A DNA stretch of 64,000 bases from Clostridium magnum DSM 2767 (GCF_001623875.1 NZ_LWAE01000002.1:124001-188000), one strand, 5' to 3'; positions 48,569-58,863 are shown, numbered from the stretch's first letter. Translations and numbers: made by a program. Notes: a model not told the origin generated them from the letters alone.

Positions 48569-49714
48569 ATGAATAGTGATTTCAAGAGGACTACCCCTGA
48601 GGAAGCATTAAAAAAATTAAGAGAAGAACTAAGAGGACGCTTAAAGATATATATAGGTTATGCTCCTGGCGTAGGAAAGACTTACGCCATGCTTAATGAT
48701 GCCAACAGTAGGCTTGAGAATGGAGAAGACATAGTAATTGGTTATTTGGAGTCTCATCAGAGAAAAGAAACAGAAAATCAAATAGGTAAACTTGAAACTG
48801 TGCCTAGAAAGAATGTTGAGTATAATGATGTAGCAATGGAAGAGATGGATACGGATGCTATAATATCAAGAAAACCCAATACTGTACTTATAGACGAGTT
48901 AGCACATACCAATGTACCAGGATCTAAAAATAAAAAGAGATATGAAGACGTTGAAGAGGTTTTAAGTCAAGGAATAAATGTAGTTTCTACACTAAATATT
49001 CAACATTTAGAAAGCCTAAATGATATAGTAAGACAAATCACAGGCGTTACTGTTAGAGAAACCATACCAGATAAAATCATAGAAAATGCAGATGAGGTAG
49101 TGGTAATAGATATTGCACCAATAGCTCTTCAAACTAGACTTAAAGGTGGATATGTATACAAAAATGAGAACGTTGGTAGAGCGTTAAAAAACTTTTTTAG
49201 ACTAGGGAACTTAAATGCATTAAGGGAAATTGCTCTCCGCCAAACAGCTGAAGAGGTTGATGAAGATCTTGAAGAATACAGAAAAGAACATGGAATCAAA
49301 GAACATTGGCATGTTATAGAAAGAGTAATGGTATGCATAAGTCCTAGCCCAACTTCTAAAAAACTTATTCGAAGAGGTGCTAGAATAGCGAAGAAATTTA
49401 AATGTGAATGGATTGTGGTTAATGTAAATAGCACAAGAATCTTTGCCCAAAAAATGACTGAAAAAGATGCTGCTACCCTAGAAGGACATTTTAAATTGGC
49501 GATGCAGTTAGGGGCGGAAGTTGTAAATTTGACAGGAAAGAGTATATCAAGAGAATTAACCCAGTTTGCCACTCAGAGGTATATAACACAAATTATTATT
49601 GGCCATAGTACAAGAACAAAACTACAAACTTTATTAAGAGGCTCAACAGTTACAAGACTTTTGAAGCTTACAAGGGATATAGAAGTTCATGTTATACCAA
49701 ATGATTTGAAATAA
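48569..49714 (+). CDS. kdpD: Short KdpD-like sensor (KdpD + USP domains only), copy 2
   Basis: 381 aa, closely similar to copy 1. Walker A is GYAPGVGKTYAML and the intact KdpD motif DELAHTNVPGSKNKKRYEDV is present. USP domain: VMVCISPSPTSKKLIRRGAR to TKLQTLLRGSTVTRL. The C-terminal transmembrane and kinase domains of standard KdpD are absent. It precedes kdpFABC by ~330 bases with a terminator between, so it is in the same locus but probably separately transcribed. It likely senses K+ status or c-di-AMP (some KdpD USP domains bind it) and acts on the separate kinase; inferred. Confidence 0.9.
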   Translation: MNSDFKRTTPEEALKKLREELRGRLKIYIGYAPGVGKTYAMLNDANSRLENGEDIVIGYLESHQRKETENQIGKLETVPRKNVEYNDVAMEEMDTDAIISRKPNTVLIDELAHTNVPGSKNKKRYEDVEEVLSQGINVVSTLNIQHLESLNDIVRQITGVTVRETIPDKIIENADEVVVIDIAPIALQTRLKGGYVYKNENVGRALKNFFRLGNLNALREIALRQTAEEVDEDLEEYRKEHGIKEHWHVIERVMVCISPSPTSKKLIRRGARIAKKFKCEWIVVNVNSTRIFAQKMTEKDAATLEGHFKLAMQLGAEVVNLTGKSISRELTQFATQRYITQIIIGHSTRTKLQTLLRGSTVTRLLKLTRDIEVHVIPNDLK

Positions 49715-49716
49715 AT

Positions 49717-49754
49717 AAAACCCCAGTACTAAAAAATTAGTATTGGGGTTTTTA
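49717..49754 (+). terminator. Terminator after short kdpD
   Basis: AACCCCAGTACTAA / TTAGTATTGGGGTT with one G-T pair, then TTT. 49755-50040 is AT-rich; I see no riboswitch fold, only the kdp leader ending in AAAGGAGG. Confidence 0.88.
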
Positions 49755-50040
49755 AGTTGTGTAAAAGTCGGAATATTAAGATATTTAAAAATGACAGATA
49801 TAGATAGTCTAAGACTTTTTTTCATTACTGTCAATTTAATATACCATAGCTAAATTAAGAGAATATTAAAAACTACTAAGAATCACAGAGATATTTTGTT
49901 TAAATTGTTTATAACAAATTGGAGTTTTTTAAATTAAGATTAATACTAAATTTTAGTTTTTCTATTAATGGAAGTATAATCTGAATATGCATTCTACTGA
50001 ATACATTAATATTTTGAAAAACAAAGGAGGTTTATCATAT

Positions 50041-50142
50041 ATGGTTGATGTTATATTTGCGGCAGTATTCTTTATAGGATTTATATGCTTAAAATTTTTT
50101 GTTGAATGGTGTGATAAGCAAATTGAGAATAAAAAGGATTGA
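50041..50142 (+). CDS. Small membrane protein preceding kdpF (33 aa)
   Basis: MVDVIFAAVFFIGFICLKFF is one transmembrane helix with a short polar tail (EWCDKQIENKKD). AAAGGAGG lies 13 bases before the ATG. Clostridial kdp operons carry two small hydrophobic genes before kdpA (called kdpZ and kdpY in C. acetobutylicum); this is the first of such a pair. It probably stabilises or regulates the pump; not demonstrated. Confidence 0.75.
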   Translation: MVDVIFAAVFFIGFICLKFFVEWCDKQIENKKD

Positions 50143-50156
50143 TGGAGGAGTTAAAA

Positions 50157-50234
50157 ATGTCGGGATTAATTATAATAACCATTTTGCTATTTGTGTATTT
50201 ATGCTATGCACTCTTTAACCCTGAAAAATTTTAA
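50157..50234 (+). CDS. kdpF: KdpF, small stabilising subunit of the K+ pump (25 aa)
   Basis: A 25-residue peptide beginning MSGLIIITILLFVYLCYALF and ending NPEKF, the conserved KdpF pattern (single helix, YxLYALxxPExF). GGAGG lies nine bases before the ATG. It inserts in the membrane beside KdpA. Fourteen bases after the previous small gene and 27 before kdpA. Confidence 0.85.
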   Translation: MSGLIIITILLFVYLCYALFNPEKF

Positions 50235-50261
50235 AATACTAGTTTTTAGGAGGAAACTTTA

Positions 50262-51944
50262 ATGGAAATATTACAAATAATAATACCTTTAGTGATATTT
50301 ATGCTTTTAGTAGTTCCTATGGGTAGATATCTTTATAAGATGAGTACCAGAGAAAAAGCATTTGGTGACGTCTTTTTTGATGTAATAGATAACTTTATTT
50401 ATAAAGTTTGCAGAATAGACAAGTCTGAAGAAATGACTTGGAAGGAGTATGTAATCTCTATTATTGTGGTTAACGGTGTAATGACAGTTTTAGCTTATAT
50501 AATTTTGAGAACACAGTCATTTCATTTTTTAAATCCAAATAAAATTGGAGGAATGGAACAATCTCTTACTTTCAATACAGCTATTAGTTTTATGACAAAT
50601 ACAAATCTACAAAATTATAGTGGAGAATCAGGTTTATCTTATTTAAGTCAAATGCTAGTTATTATATCTATGATGTTTACTTCTGCGGCTACTGGTTTTT
50701 CTGCAGCACTTGCATTTATGAGAGGAATTATTGGAAAACAAAAGACTTTAGGAAACTTTTTTGTAGATTTAACTAGAGTTATAACTAGAGTTCTCCTTCC
50801 TCTATCGGTAATAGTTACTTTATTACTAGTAGCTCAAGGGGTACCTCAAACTCTTTCTGGTGCCCATACCGTAACTACTATAGAAGGTAAGCTTCAGGAT
50901 ATAGCCTTAGGTCCAGTTGCAGCTCTTGAATCGATCAAGCATATAGGTACAAATGGTGGAGGTTTCTTTGGTGCTAATTCAGCTCATCCATTTGAAAATC
51001 CTACGCCTATAACAAATTTAATTGAATTGTTATCAATGATGATATTACCTGGCTCTATAGTATATACATTTGGTTTAATGACAAAGAATAAAAAGCAAGG
51101 CTGGACAATATTTGCTGCTATGGGAACATTATTTTTAATTATGTTACCAGTTTGCTATTTATCAGAGAAGGCTGGAAATCCAGTTCTTGCTAATGTTGGG
51201 CTTAATCAGTTTATGGGAAATATGGAAGGTAAAGAAGTAAGATTTGGAATACCTCAATCATCATTATTTACTACTGTAACCACAGCGTTTACTACAGGAA
51301 CTGTAAATAGCATGAATGATTCCCTAACTCCTTTAGGTGGACTAGTCCCATTAATGAATATGATGTTAAACGTAGCCTTTGGTGGTAAAGGTGTTGGCTT
51401 TATGAATATGATTATGTATGCCATATTAACAGTATTTCTATGTGGATTAATGGTAGGTAGAACTCCAGAATTTTTATCTAAAAAGTTAGAGGGAAGAGAG
51501 ATTAAGTTAATAGCATTAGCTATAATAGTGCATCCGTTTTTAATACTTATGTTTTCAGCATTAGCATTAATTGTTCCTCAAGGTTTAGCGGGGATATCTA
51601 ACTCTGGCTTCCACGGGCTAACTCAGGTGGTTTATCAATTTACATCTTCTGCAGCTAATAATGGTTCTGGATTTGAAGGTTTAGCAGATAACACAATGTT
51701 TTGGAACACCACTACAGGAATTGTAATGTTCCTTGGAAGATATTTATCCATGATAACTCTTATTGCGGTAGCAGGATCTTTAGCTTCTAAAAGGGCTATA
51801 CCAGAAACTGCTGGTACCTTTAAAACTGATAACGCTATGTTTTCAATAACTTTAGTGGTTATAGTTTTAATAATCGGGGCATTAACCTTCTTACCAGCTA
51901 TTGCCCTAGGACCAATAGCAGAACATCTGACACTTATACGTTAA
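50262..51944 (+). CDS. kdpA: Potassium-transporting ATPase subunit A
   Basis: 560 aa, ten or more helices. The four selectivity-filter repeats of the SKT superfamily are visible: SFMTNTNLQNYSGE, IGTNGGGFFGANSAHPFENP, TTAFTTGTVNSMNDSLTPLG and TSSAANNGSGFEGLADN. It forms the K+ channel part of the KdpFABC pump. ATG with TAGGAGG. Standard length, no damage. Confidence 0.98.
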   Translation: MEILQIIIPLVIFMLLVVPMGRYLYKMSTREKAFGDVFFDVIDNFIYKVCRIDKSEEMTWKEYVISIIVVNGVMTVLAYIILRTQSFHFLNPNKIGGMEQSLTFNTAISFMTNTNLQNYSGESGLSYLSQMLVIISMMFTSAATGFSAALAFMRGIIGKQKTLGNFFVDLTRVITRVLLPLSVIVTLLLVAQGVPQTLSGAHTVTTIEGKLQDIALGPVAALESIKHIGTNGGGFFGANSAHPFENPTPITNLIELLSMMILPGSIVYTFGLMTKNKKQGWTIFAAMGTLFLIMLPVCYLSEKAGNPVLANVGLNQFMGNMEGKEVRFGIPQSSLFTTVTTAFTTGTVNSMNDSLTPLGGLVPLMNMMLNVAFGGKGVGFMNMIMYAILTVFLCGLMVGRTPEFLSKKLEGREIKLIALAIIVHPFLILMFSALALIVPQGLAGISNSGFHGLTQVVYQFTSSAANNGSGFEGLADNTMFWNTTTGIVMFLGRYLSMITLIAVAGSLASKRAIPETAGTFKTDNAMFSITLVVIVLIIGALTFLPAIALGPIAEHLTLIR

Positions 51945-51981
51945 GATAAGTTTTACAAATATTTAAGAAGGAGCATCTGGT

Positions 51982-54045
51982 ATGAGTAAGAATAATAATA
52001 AAAATAAGTTTATTACCAGGGAAATTGTTGGCGAAGCTGTAGCTGAATCTTTTAGAAAGTTAAACCCCAAATATATGATTAAGAATCCAGTTATGTTTGT
52101 TGTTGAAATAGGTTTCTTTATATCATTGGTGCTAACATTTTTTCCAACTATATTTAGAGACACTGGCAATAACTTAAGAACCTATAATTTAATTGTTACG
52201 ATAATTCTTTTTAAGACTCTTTTATTTGCAAATTTTGCTGAAGCTGTGGCAGAAGGCCGTGGTAAAGCTCAAGCGGAAAGCTTAAAGAAAACACGCAAAG
52301 ATACTATGACTAAACTTTTAGATGACAAGGGAAATGTAAAAGTAATAAGTGGAAGTGAACTAAAAAAAGGTGACATTGTTATTGTTGAAACAGGGGATTT
52401 AATTCCTAATGATGGTGAAGTTATAGCAGGTCTTGCATCTGTAGATGAATCTGCTATAACAGGTGAATCAGCACCAGTTATGAAGGAGGCTGGCGGAGAT
52501 TTTGCTTCTGTCACTGGCGGAACTAAGGTTGTAAGTGACTGGCTAAAGGTTAAAATTACTGCTACACCTGGTGAATCCTTTCTTGATAAGATGATTTCTT
52601 TAGTAGAAGGTGCATCCAGACAAAAGACACCTAATGAGATAGCTTTAAACACATTACTTGTTAGCTTAACACTAATATTTTTAATAGTGTTGGTAGCTCT
52701 TTATCCTATGGCTATGTATTCAGGTGTTAGAATTCCTATATCAACTCTAATTGCACTGCTTGTTTGTCTTATACCTACAACCATAGGTGGTCTTTTATCA
52801 GCTATAGGTATTGCTGGTATGGATAGAGTTACAAGGTTTAATGTTATAGCTATGTCAGGTAAAGCAGTTGAAGCTTGTGGTGATGTTAACACAATGATAC
52901 TTGATAAAACAGGTACCATAACTTATGGTAATAGGTTGGCAGCTGAGTTTATTCCAGTTCTTGGTGCTAAAGTTGAAGAGCTTGTTGACTACTCAGTAAT
53001 ATCATCACTTAAAGATGATACTCCAGAAGGAAAGTCCATAGTTGAGCTTGGAAAAAAACAAGGTACTACAGTAGATGCCTCTAAGTATGAAAATCTAGAC
53101 TTTATAGAATTTACAGCTCAAACGAGAGTGAGTGGAGTAGACTTGGCCGATGGAAGAAAGGTTAGAAAAGGAGCACAGGATTCTATTAAGAAATTTGTCA
53201 TTGAAGCAGGTGGTGAAATTCCGAAAGATTTAGATGAAAATCTAGCTAAAGTTTCAAAACTAGGTGGCACGCCACTAGTAGTATGCATAGATAACAAAAT
53301 ATATGGAGTTATATATTTAAAAGATACAGTAAAACCTGGTCTTGTGGAAAGATTTGCAAGGCTAAGAGAAATGGGTATAAAAACAATAATGTGCACAGGA
53401 GATAACCCATTGACTGCAGAAACAATTGCTAGAGAAGCCGGTGTTGATGAATTTATAGCAGAGGCTAAACCTGAAGATAAAATAGGAGCCATAAAGAAGG
53501 AACAAAGTGAAGGGAAAATAGTTGCTATGACAGGAGATGGAACTAATGATGCTCCAGCTCTTGCACAGGCAGATGTAGGTCTTGCTATGAATAGTGGCAC
53601 TACAGCAGCTAAGGAAGCAGCAAATATGGTTGACTTAGATTCAGATCCAACAAAGATATTAGAAGTTGTTGAAATCGGAAAACAACTGCTTATAACCAGA
53701 GGGGCTTTAACAACTTTTAGTATTGCAAATGATGTTGCTAAGTACTTTGCTATAATACCTGCTATATTCACTGTGTCAATACCTCAAATGCAGATGCTAA
53801 ATGTCATGGGATTATCAACACCTTCTAGTGCTATAATTTCAGCATTGATATTTAATGCTATAATAATTCCGGCATTAATACCTATTGCTATGAAAGGTGT
53901 AAAGTATAAACCTATGAAATCGGAAATGCTTCTGCTCAGAAATATGCTTGTATTTGGTGTTGGCGGTATGATAGTACCTTTCATCGGCATTAAAGTAATA
54001 GACTTACTTATAACACCATTATTAAAAATATTAAATCTAAGCTAA
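51982..54045 (+). CDS. kdpB: Potassium-transporting ATPase ATP-binding subunit B
   Basis: 687 aa P-type ATPase. Actuator loop TGESAPV (~160), phosphorylated Asp ~308 in [34 protein letters not shown] and hinge [20 protein letters not shown]. Membrane helices at both ends. It hydrolyses ATP to drive K+ through KdpA. The sequence appears intact. A second, isolated copy of its actuator domain lies at 55595-56029. Confidence 0.98.
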   Translation: MSKNNNKNKFITREIVGEAVAESFRKLNPKYMIKNPVMFVVEIGFFISLVLTFFPTIFRDTGNNLRTYNLIVTIILFKTLLFANFAEAVAEGRGKAQAESLKKTRKDTMTKLLDDKGNVKVISGSELKKGDIVIVETGDLIPNDGEVIAGLASVDESAITGESAPVMKEAGGDFASVTGGTKVVSDWLKVKITATPGESFLDKMISLVEGASRQKTPNEIALNTLLVSLTLIFLIVLVALYPMAMYSGVRIPISTLIALLVCLIPTTIGGLLSAIGIAGMDRVTRFNVIAMSGKAVEACGDVNTMILDKTGTITYGNRLAAEFIPVLGAKVEELVDYSVISSLKDDTPEGKSIVELGKKQGTTVDASKYENLDFIEFTAQTRVSGVDLADGRKVRKGAQDSIKKFVIEAGGEIPKDLDENLAKVSKLGGTPLVVCIDNKIYGVIYLKDTVKPGLVERFARLREMGIKTIMCTGDNPLTAETIAREAGVDEFIAEAKPEDKIGAIKKEQSEGKIVAMTGDGTNDAPALAQADVGLAMNSGTTAAKEAANMVDLDSDPTKILEVVEIGKQLLITRGALTTFSIANDVAKYFAIIPAIFTVSIPQMQMLNVMGLSTPSSAIISALIFNAIIIPALIPIAMKGVKYKPMKSEMLLLRNMLVFGVGGMIVPFIGIKVIDLLITPLLKILNLS

Positions 54046-54157
54046 TATCTTAATTTTGTATAGGGAGGCAGGTGAAAAATTGTCCACACCAAATATAGCC
54101 TTGCATTCCTAATTAAATTACTTATATAAATAGATTTTATTGAAGGAGATTGAAATC

Positions 54158-54784
54158 ATGAAAACATTAAAGAGATCAATCCTTATAAGTATTGTTTTGT
54201 TGGTCTTATGTGGCATAATATATCCCTTAGCTATGACAGGAATAAGTCAACTTGTTTTCAATAAAAAGGCTAATGGAAGTATGATAGTTGTTAATGGGAA
54301 TGAGGTTGGTTCTGAGCTAATTGGCCAAAGCTTTACCGACCCAAGATTCTTCCGTGGAAGAGTTTCACAAGTAAACTATAATATCTATACTGAAGCAGAT
54401 ACTAAAGCTGATAAGAATGGTAAAGCTGCATATAGTGGAGTGGCTTCAGGATCACAAAATCTTGCACCATCAAACAAAGCATTAACTGATAGAGTACAAA
54501 AGGATATGGAAGACTTCTTAAAAAACCATCCTGGAGTAAAGAAAGAAGATATACCTACAGACTTGCTTACAAGTTCAGGTTCAGGACTTGATCCGAATAT
54601 AAGCCCTCAGTCAGCAAAGATACAAATACCTGCTGTTTCAAAAGCTACAGGTATAAGTGAAGCTGAGCTTCAGAATATAGTAAACAAATATACTGAAGAA
54701 AGGCCTTTGGGAATATTTGGTGAACCTAGAGTCAACGTGTTAAAAGTAAATCTTGAAATATCATCAGCGTTAAAAATAAAATAA
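54158..54784 (+). CDS. kdpC: Potassium-transporting ATPase subunit C
   Basis: About 208 aa. One N-terminal helix ([20 protein letters not shown]), then a periplasmic-side domain with [54 protein letters not shown] and [17 protein letters not shown]. It links KdpA and KdpB. I chose the ATG at 54158 (GAAGGAGA nine bases before). A 112-base gap after kdpB holds no gene. Confidence 0.97.
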   Translation: MKTLKRSILISIVLLVLCGIIYPLAMTGISQLVFNKKANGSMIVVNGNEVGSELIGQSFTDPRFFRGRVSQVNYNIYTEADTKADKNGKAAYSGVASGSQNLAPSNKALTDRVQKDMEDFLKNHPGVKKEDIPTDLLTSSGSGLDPNISPQSAKIQIPAVSKATGISEAELQNIVNKYTEERPLGIFGEPRVNVLKVNLEISSALKIK

Positions 54785-54787
54785 TAA

Positions 54788-54830
54788 TAAAAACCTCCTT
54801 GAATTTCCATCAAATTCAAGGAGGTTTTTT
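54788..54830. terminator. Bidirectional terminator of the kdp operon
   Basis: AAAACCTCCTTGAATTT / AAATTCAAGGAGGTTTT, 17 bp perfect, with A and T flanks. Confidence 0.93.
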
Positions 54831-54846
54831 GGTTCTTTTCTAAAAC

Positions 54847-55429
54847 TTATTTTTGAATACTTATTTTAAGTTTTTCAATTACTTCCTTAAAGCTCTTTTT
54901 TTCCTCTTCTTCATTATCATTCTTATAAATTAAAAGATCTTCAATATCTGGTGCATTAAAATTTTCTGTTTTAATATACTCTTCCCAATGCTGAAGCTTC
55001 CAAGTATCTCGATCTGAATTTCTCTTAAGCATTCTCTCGTGGGCAGTCTCTTCTGAACACTCAATCCATATAACTCTTAGCTTTGCATCATATTCTTTTA
55101 ATCTGTTTCTTAAATTTTCAATATATTGTATATCCCTAAGTTCCCTACTAAAGGGTGCATTTATTATAACATTTGAATCAAATTCTAGTGCCTCAGAAGC
55201 TAAATCTAAAATAACTTTGTATTCTAAGTCTCTAACATGTTTTTTTGAAAAATTCAGAACTTCTATTATACTCCTCTTCAGCAATTTCAAATATTTTTTT
55301 AGATAATGGTATTAGAGTATCCTTATCTAAGTAAACAGTTTCATGTAATTCTTTAGCTAATTTTTTCGCTAAGGTTGTTTTACCACATGCTGGAGGGGAA
55401 GTTATCAAAATTAAATTTCTTTTATTCAT
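54847..55429 (-). pseudogene. P-loop nucleotide kinase-like protein, frameshifted
   Basis: The N-terminal frame reads LILITSPPACGKTTLAKKLA (Walker A) and YLDKDTLIPLS, then shifts near 55245 in a seven-A run. The second frame continues with YKVILDLASEALEFDSNVII, APFSREL, WIECSEETAHERMLKRNSDR. Removing one A joins them into ~193 aa, like AAA_33/zeta-toxin-type kinases. ATG with AAGGGGC upstream. It sits between kdpC and the second kinase on the opposite strand. Real mutation or base-call error. Confidence 0.75.
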
Positions 55430-55594
55430 ATTAAATGCCCCTTATCATTTTTTTCTATGGTAATAGAAAAGTTATATAACTTAATTATTTTATAATTAGT
55501 TTGTTTAAATTTTTCAATATTATAACATAAAATTATTGTGAATTAAGGAGTTTAGCTTCACTATTTTATTATTAAGTTGATATATTAAGTATTT

Positions 55595-56029
55595 TTATAT
55601 AGCAGTACTCTCTGAAACACTAACTATTTTATCAAAGCACGATTCTACAGGAGGTTCAGTAACTTTAATTTTAAGCCAGTTACTCGCGATTCTTGTCCCA
55701 CTTATAACTAAATTGAACTCTCCGCCGGCTTCCTTCATAACAGGAACAGATTCACCAGTTATTGCGGACTCGTCCACTAAAGCTAGTCCCTCAATTACTT
55801 CGCCGTCACTTGGAATAATATCACCAGCCTCAACAAGAATTATATTTCCTTTTTTAATATCACAGCCACTTATTATTTTTATATTTCCGTTTTTATCTAA
55901 AATTTTAACAATTCTTTTATCTGTAGTGTTGCTAAGGCTCTTTGCTTGTGCGTTTTTTCGCTCTAAAGTATGCTTTGTAAAAAACACAAATAGAGTTCTA
56001 ATAAAGCCTTTTTTTTCATCTTTATTCAT
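55595..56029 (-). CDS. Orphan KdpB actuator-domain protein (144 aa)
   Basis: Residues ~28-140 align with KdpB ~92-215: [60 protein letters not shown] and [12 protein letters not shown]. The phosphorylation and nucleotide domains and most helices are missing. However, it has its own AGGTGAAA site, ATG and stop, and TGES is intact, so it could be a free actuator domain that modulates KdpB. A relic of a duplicated kdpB is equally possible. Opposite strand to kdpFABC. Confidence 0.65.
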   Translation of the reverse strand: MNKDEKKGFIRTLFVFFTKHTLERKNAQAKSLSNTTDKRIVKILDKNGNIKIISGCDIKKGNIILVEAGDIIPSDGEVIEGLALVDESAITGESVPVMKEAGGEFNLVISGTRIASNWLKIKVTEPPVESCFDKIVSVSESTAI

Positions 56030-56369
56030 TCTATTTCACCTCTATAATAAGCAATGATTGTATATCTAATACTAAGTCTAATATTATTGTTATAATTTAG
56101 TGGATAAAAATAAGTACACATCAAACTAGAACGTATAGACTTATAAGTATTAGAATAATTATATAACTTATAGTTCTTTAGATGAAGTCTTGAAAATGAG
56201 CTAAATTTTAATTTTCCTAGCTATTAAATATAGTCTTATTTAATTATTGTGCAAACTCATAGACATATTTGCTGTTTTCTCAATTTAATGCTAGTTTTAA
56301 TAAATTGACGATAGCTAATTATAACCTTATACTGATGAATAAATGTAAAGTGTAGCAGTGGAGGAATAT
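56030..56369. other. AT-rich intergenic region, no gene seen
   Basis: 340 bases between the divergent actuator-domain gene and kinase 2. No ORF with a start site, no convincing hairpin and no clear promoter pair. It presumably contains the promoters of both neighbours. Confidence 0.4.
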
Positions 56370-58199
56370 ATGGTAAAAACGCTTAAAGGTAAAATTTCAG
56401 TAGTATACATATGTCTTGTTTTAATGATTGCCATAGTGGGGTTTACTTCAGTTATTAATTTTCATGTATTGAGTAGGTCAGTAGATGGATTAATGGTTAA
56501 CAATTACAAGAGTATAAATGCAGTTAACAATATGATTGAAGCTATTGATGGACAGAATATGGCTATATTGAATTACCTTAATAATAATGAAGAAACAGGA
56601 ATTGACCTATTTCATAAAAATAGCGATATATTTTATAAATGGTATAATATTGAGGCTAATAATATAACAGAATCAGGAGAAAAGGACCATATTAACAAGA
56701 TCAATAAAGATTATGCTAAATATATTATGTTATTCTCAAATCTACAGGAAATAAGGAATAAGCAGGGAACAGATAAAGCTTTAGATTTTTATAATAATCA
56801 GATTATTACCTTATATAATAATTTGAAAAATGAGTTAAAGGATTTATCGGCTTTAAATGAAAAAGCAATGTTTAGCAGCAAAGATAAAGTAACTAATGAT
56901 ACTATAGTAATAATGTATTTAGTTTTAGGATTATCTTTAGTTGCAGTAATAGGAGGGTACTTTTTATCCACATTTTTTATAAATAAATTTTTAAAGCCAA
57001 TCTATATACTTACAGAAAGTATAAGATCCGTTAAAGAAGGAGAGTTACAGAAAGAAATATCTGTAGCTACAAGTGATGAAATAGGACTTTTAGCTCATGA
57101 ATTTAATAATATGACAGAGAGGCTTCAGCAATTTGAATATAGTAGCAAAGGTAAGTTATTAGAAGAAAAGAACAAGTCTATAGCTATCGTAAAAAGTATA
57201 TCTGATCCTTTGATTGTTTTAGATACAGATTATAAGGTTGTTTTATTAAATAATGCCTGTGAGGATATTTTTGGGATAAAGGAAGAGGCTGTTTTAAATA
57301 AACATTTTTTAGAAGGAATAAGAAATGGAGAATTATATGAATATATATCTAGTGTTTATAAAGAAGGTAATGAAAAAAGATCAGAAAAGATAATGCATGT
57401 AAAAGTAAATGAAAAGGATTATTACTTTAATATTGTTTCCACAGCTATAAAAGATAGGAATTTAAAAATATATGGAATAGTTATATTACTTCAGAATGTC
57501 ACTAAACTAAAACAGCTTGAGAAAATAAAAACGGATTTTATGGGAACTATATCCCATGAATTGAAAACACCTTTAACTTCAATAATGATGGGATTAAGTT
57601 TGATTACAGATAAAAAAATAGGAGATTTTAATGAAAAGCAGGAAACAATTGTAGAGGCAATGAGAGAGGATGGAGAGAGACTTTCCAGTCTTATAAGTGA
57701 GTTACTTCAGCTTTCTAAAATTGAATCAGACAAAGCTGTATTTAATATAAAGCAATGCTCCATTATTGGAATAATTGAAAATTGTATTAAAAGATTTAAT
57801 GAGCAAGCTCTGTCTAAGGAAGTAAATCTATATTATGAAGGAAGTGAAAAGCTACCAAAAATAACAATTGATTCAGAAAAAATATCATGGACTTTAAATA
57901 ATTTAGTATCAAATGCATTAAAATATATAAATGCTGGAGATGAAGTTTTTATAAAGGCTGTGGTTAAAGATAATAAAATGTATGTTTCAGTTGAGGATAC
58001 AGGGGTAGGGATTCCTGATGAGTACCAAAAGATAATATTTGATAAGTTTGTTCAAGTAAAAGGTGGAGATTTAGAGATGAGAAGTAGTGGCATAGGTCTG
58101 GCTATTGCAAAAGAAATTGTAGAAGCTCATGGTGGTGAAATTTGGTGTGAGAGCAGATTAGATGTAGGCAGCAAATTTACATTTACTCTTCCTGTATAA
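56370..58199 (+). CDS. Membrane histidine kinase (4HB sensor, HAMP, PAS, HisKA), copy 2
   Basis: 609 aa, the same length and architecture as copy 1 and highly similar throughout. TM1, helical sensor bundle, TM2, HAMP, PAS, HisKA with SHELKTPLTS and a complete HATPase (NNLVSNALKYINAGDE, DTGVGIP, SSGIGLAIAKEI). Most differences are in the sensor and PAS domains. The ATG at 56370 has GGAGG five bases before it. Downstream of kdpFABC; likely works with the short KdpD and the TPR regulator. Confidence 0.9.
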   Translation: MVKTLKGKISVVYICLVLMIAIVGFTSVINFHVLSRSVDGLMVNNYKSINAVNNMIEAIDGQNMAILNYLNNNEETGIDLFHKNSDIFYKWYNIEANNITESGEKDHINKINKDYAKYIMLFSNLQEIRNKQGTDKALDFYNNQIITLYNNLKNELKDLSALNEKAMFSSKDKVTNDTIVIMYLVLGLSLVAVIGGYFLSTFFINKFLKPIYILTESIRSVKEGELQKEISVATSDEIGLLAHEFNNMTERLQQFEYSSKGKLLEEKNKSIAIVKSISDPLIVLDTDYKVVLLNNACEDIFGIKEEAVLNKHFLEGIRNGELYEYISSVYKEGNEKRSEKIMHVKVNEKDYYFNIVSTAIKDRNLKIYGIVILLQNVTKLKQLEKIKTDFMGTISHELKTPLTSIMMGLSLITDKKIGDFNEKQETIVEAMREDGERLSSLISELLQLSKIESDKAVFNIKQCSIIGIIENCIKRFNEQALSKEVNLYYEGSEKLPKITIDSEKISWTLNNLVSNALKYINAGDEVFIKAVVKDNKMYVSVEDTGVGIPDEYQKIIFDKFVQVKGGDLEMRSSGIGLAIAKEIVEAHGGEIWCESRLDVGSKFTFTLPV

Positions 58200-58261
58200 G
58201 ACTGTCAATAAACTATAGTGGAGGTTGTGCCTTGAGCGCAGTGAAAGGAATGAATGTTTTT

Positions 58262-58852
58262 ATGAAAAAAGCATTGGTAGTAGACGATACAAAGAATATT
58301 AGGGCTTTACTCACTACATGTCTTGAAATAAATGATTATAAAGTCACTACAGCAAAAAGTGGCCAAGAAGCAATTGGTTTTTTAAAAATGGAGAAATTCG
58401 ATTTGGTTTTTTTAGATATAAAAATGCCTGAAATAAGCGGAACTACAGTTTTCAAAAAAATGAGAGAGATGGGCATTGATATTCCAGTAATAATTATGAC
58501 CGCATACGCTACAATTAAGAATGCAGTAGAATGTACAAAGCTTGGAGCGGTAGCATATCTACAGAAGCCCTTTACTGCAGAAAAAGTTAAATCAGTGCTG
58601 AATGAAATTTTTAGTATTGATGATGATACTAATGATTTAAAGGACTCATTAAAGCATAGTACGGAATTAATTAAATATGGAAACAACGAAGAAGCCTATG
58701 AAATTTTGAAAAAAGCTTTATCTATAGATCCATCCAGTTCAGAGGTCTATTATTTAATTGGGATGATTCATGAAAAAAGAGGAGATGTAAAACAAGCTAA
58801 TAAATTTTATGAAACAGCAGAGCGATTTGATTCCTTGCAAGAATACCAGTAG
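58262..58852 (+). CDS. Response regulator with receiver and TPR output, copy 2
   Basis: 196 aa from the ATG at 58262, equal in length to copy 1. D8-D9, D52 in FLDIKMPEISG, TAYAT, LQKPF, and TPR-like helices (EEAYEILKKALSIDPSSSEV, YYLIGMIHEKRGD). No DNA-binding domain. Compared with copy 1, about 33 extra bases lie between the AGTGGAGG site and this ATG; a TTG at 58232 directly after that site would add ten residues. Either start is possible. Confidence 0.85.
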   Translation: MKKALVVDDTKNIRALLTTCLEINDYKVTTAKSGQEAIGFLKMEKFDLVFLDIKMPEISGTTVFKKMREMGIDIPVIIMTAYATIKNAVECTKLGAVAYLQKPFTAEKVKSVLNEIFSIDDDTNDLKDSLKHSTELIKYGNNEEAYEILKKALSIDPSSSEVYYLIGMIHEKRGDVKQANKFYETAERFDSLQEYQ

Positions 58853-58863
58853 GGGAAAGCGTA

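Noticed and set aside
49755..50040. A ydaO/c-di-AMP or other riboswitch in the kdp leader
   Set aside because: Such switches often precede K+ genes, but I could not find the conserved paired blocks; the region looks like plain AT-rich leader.
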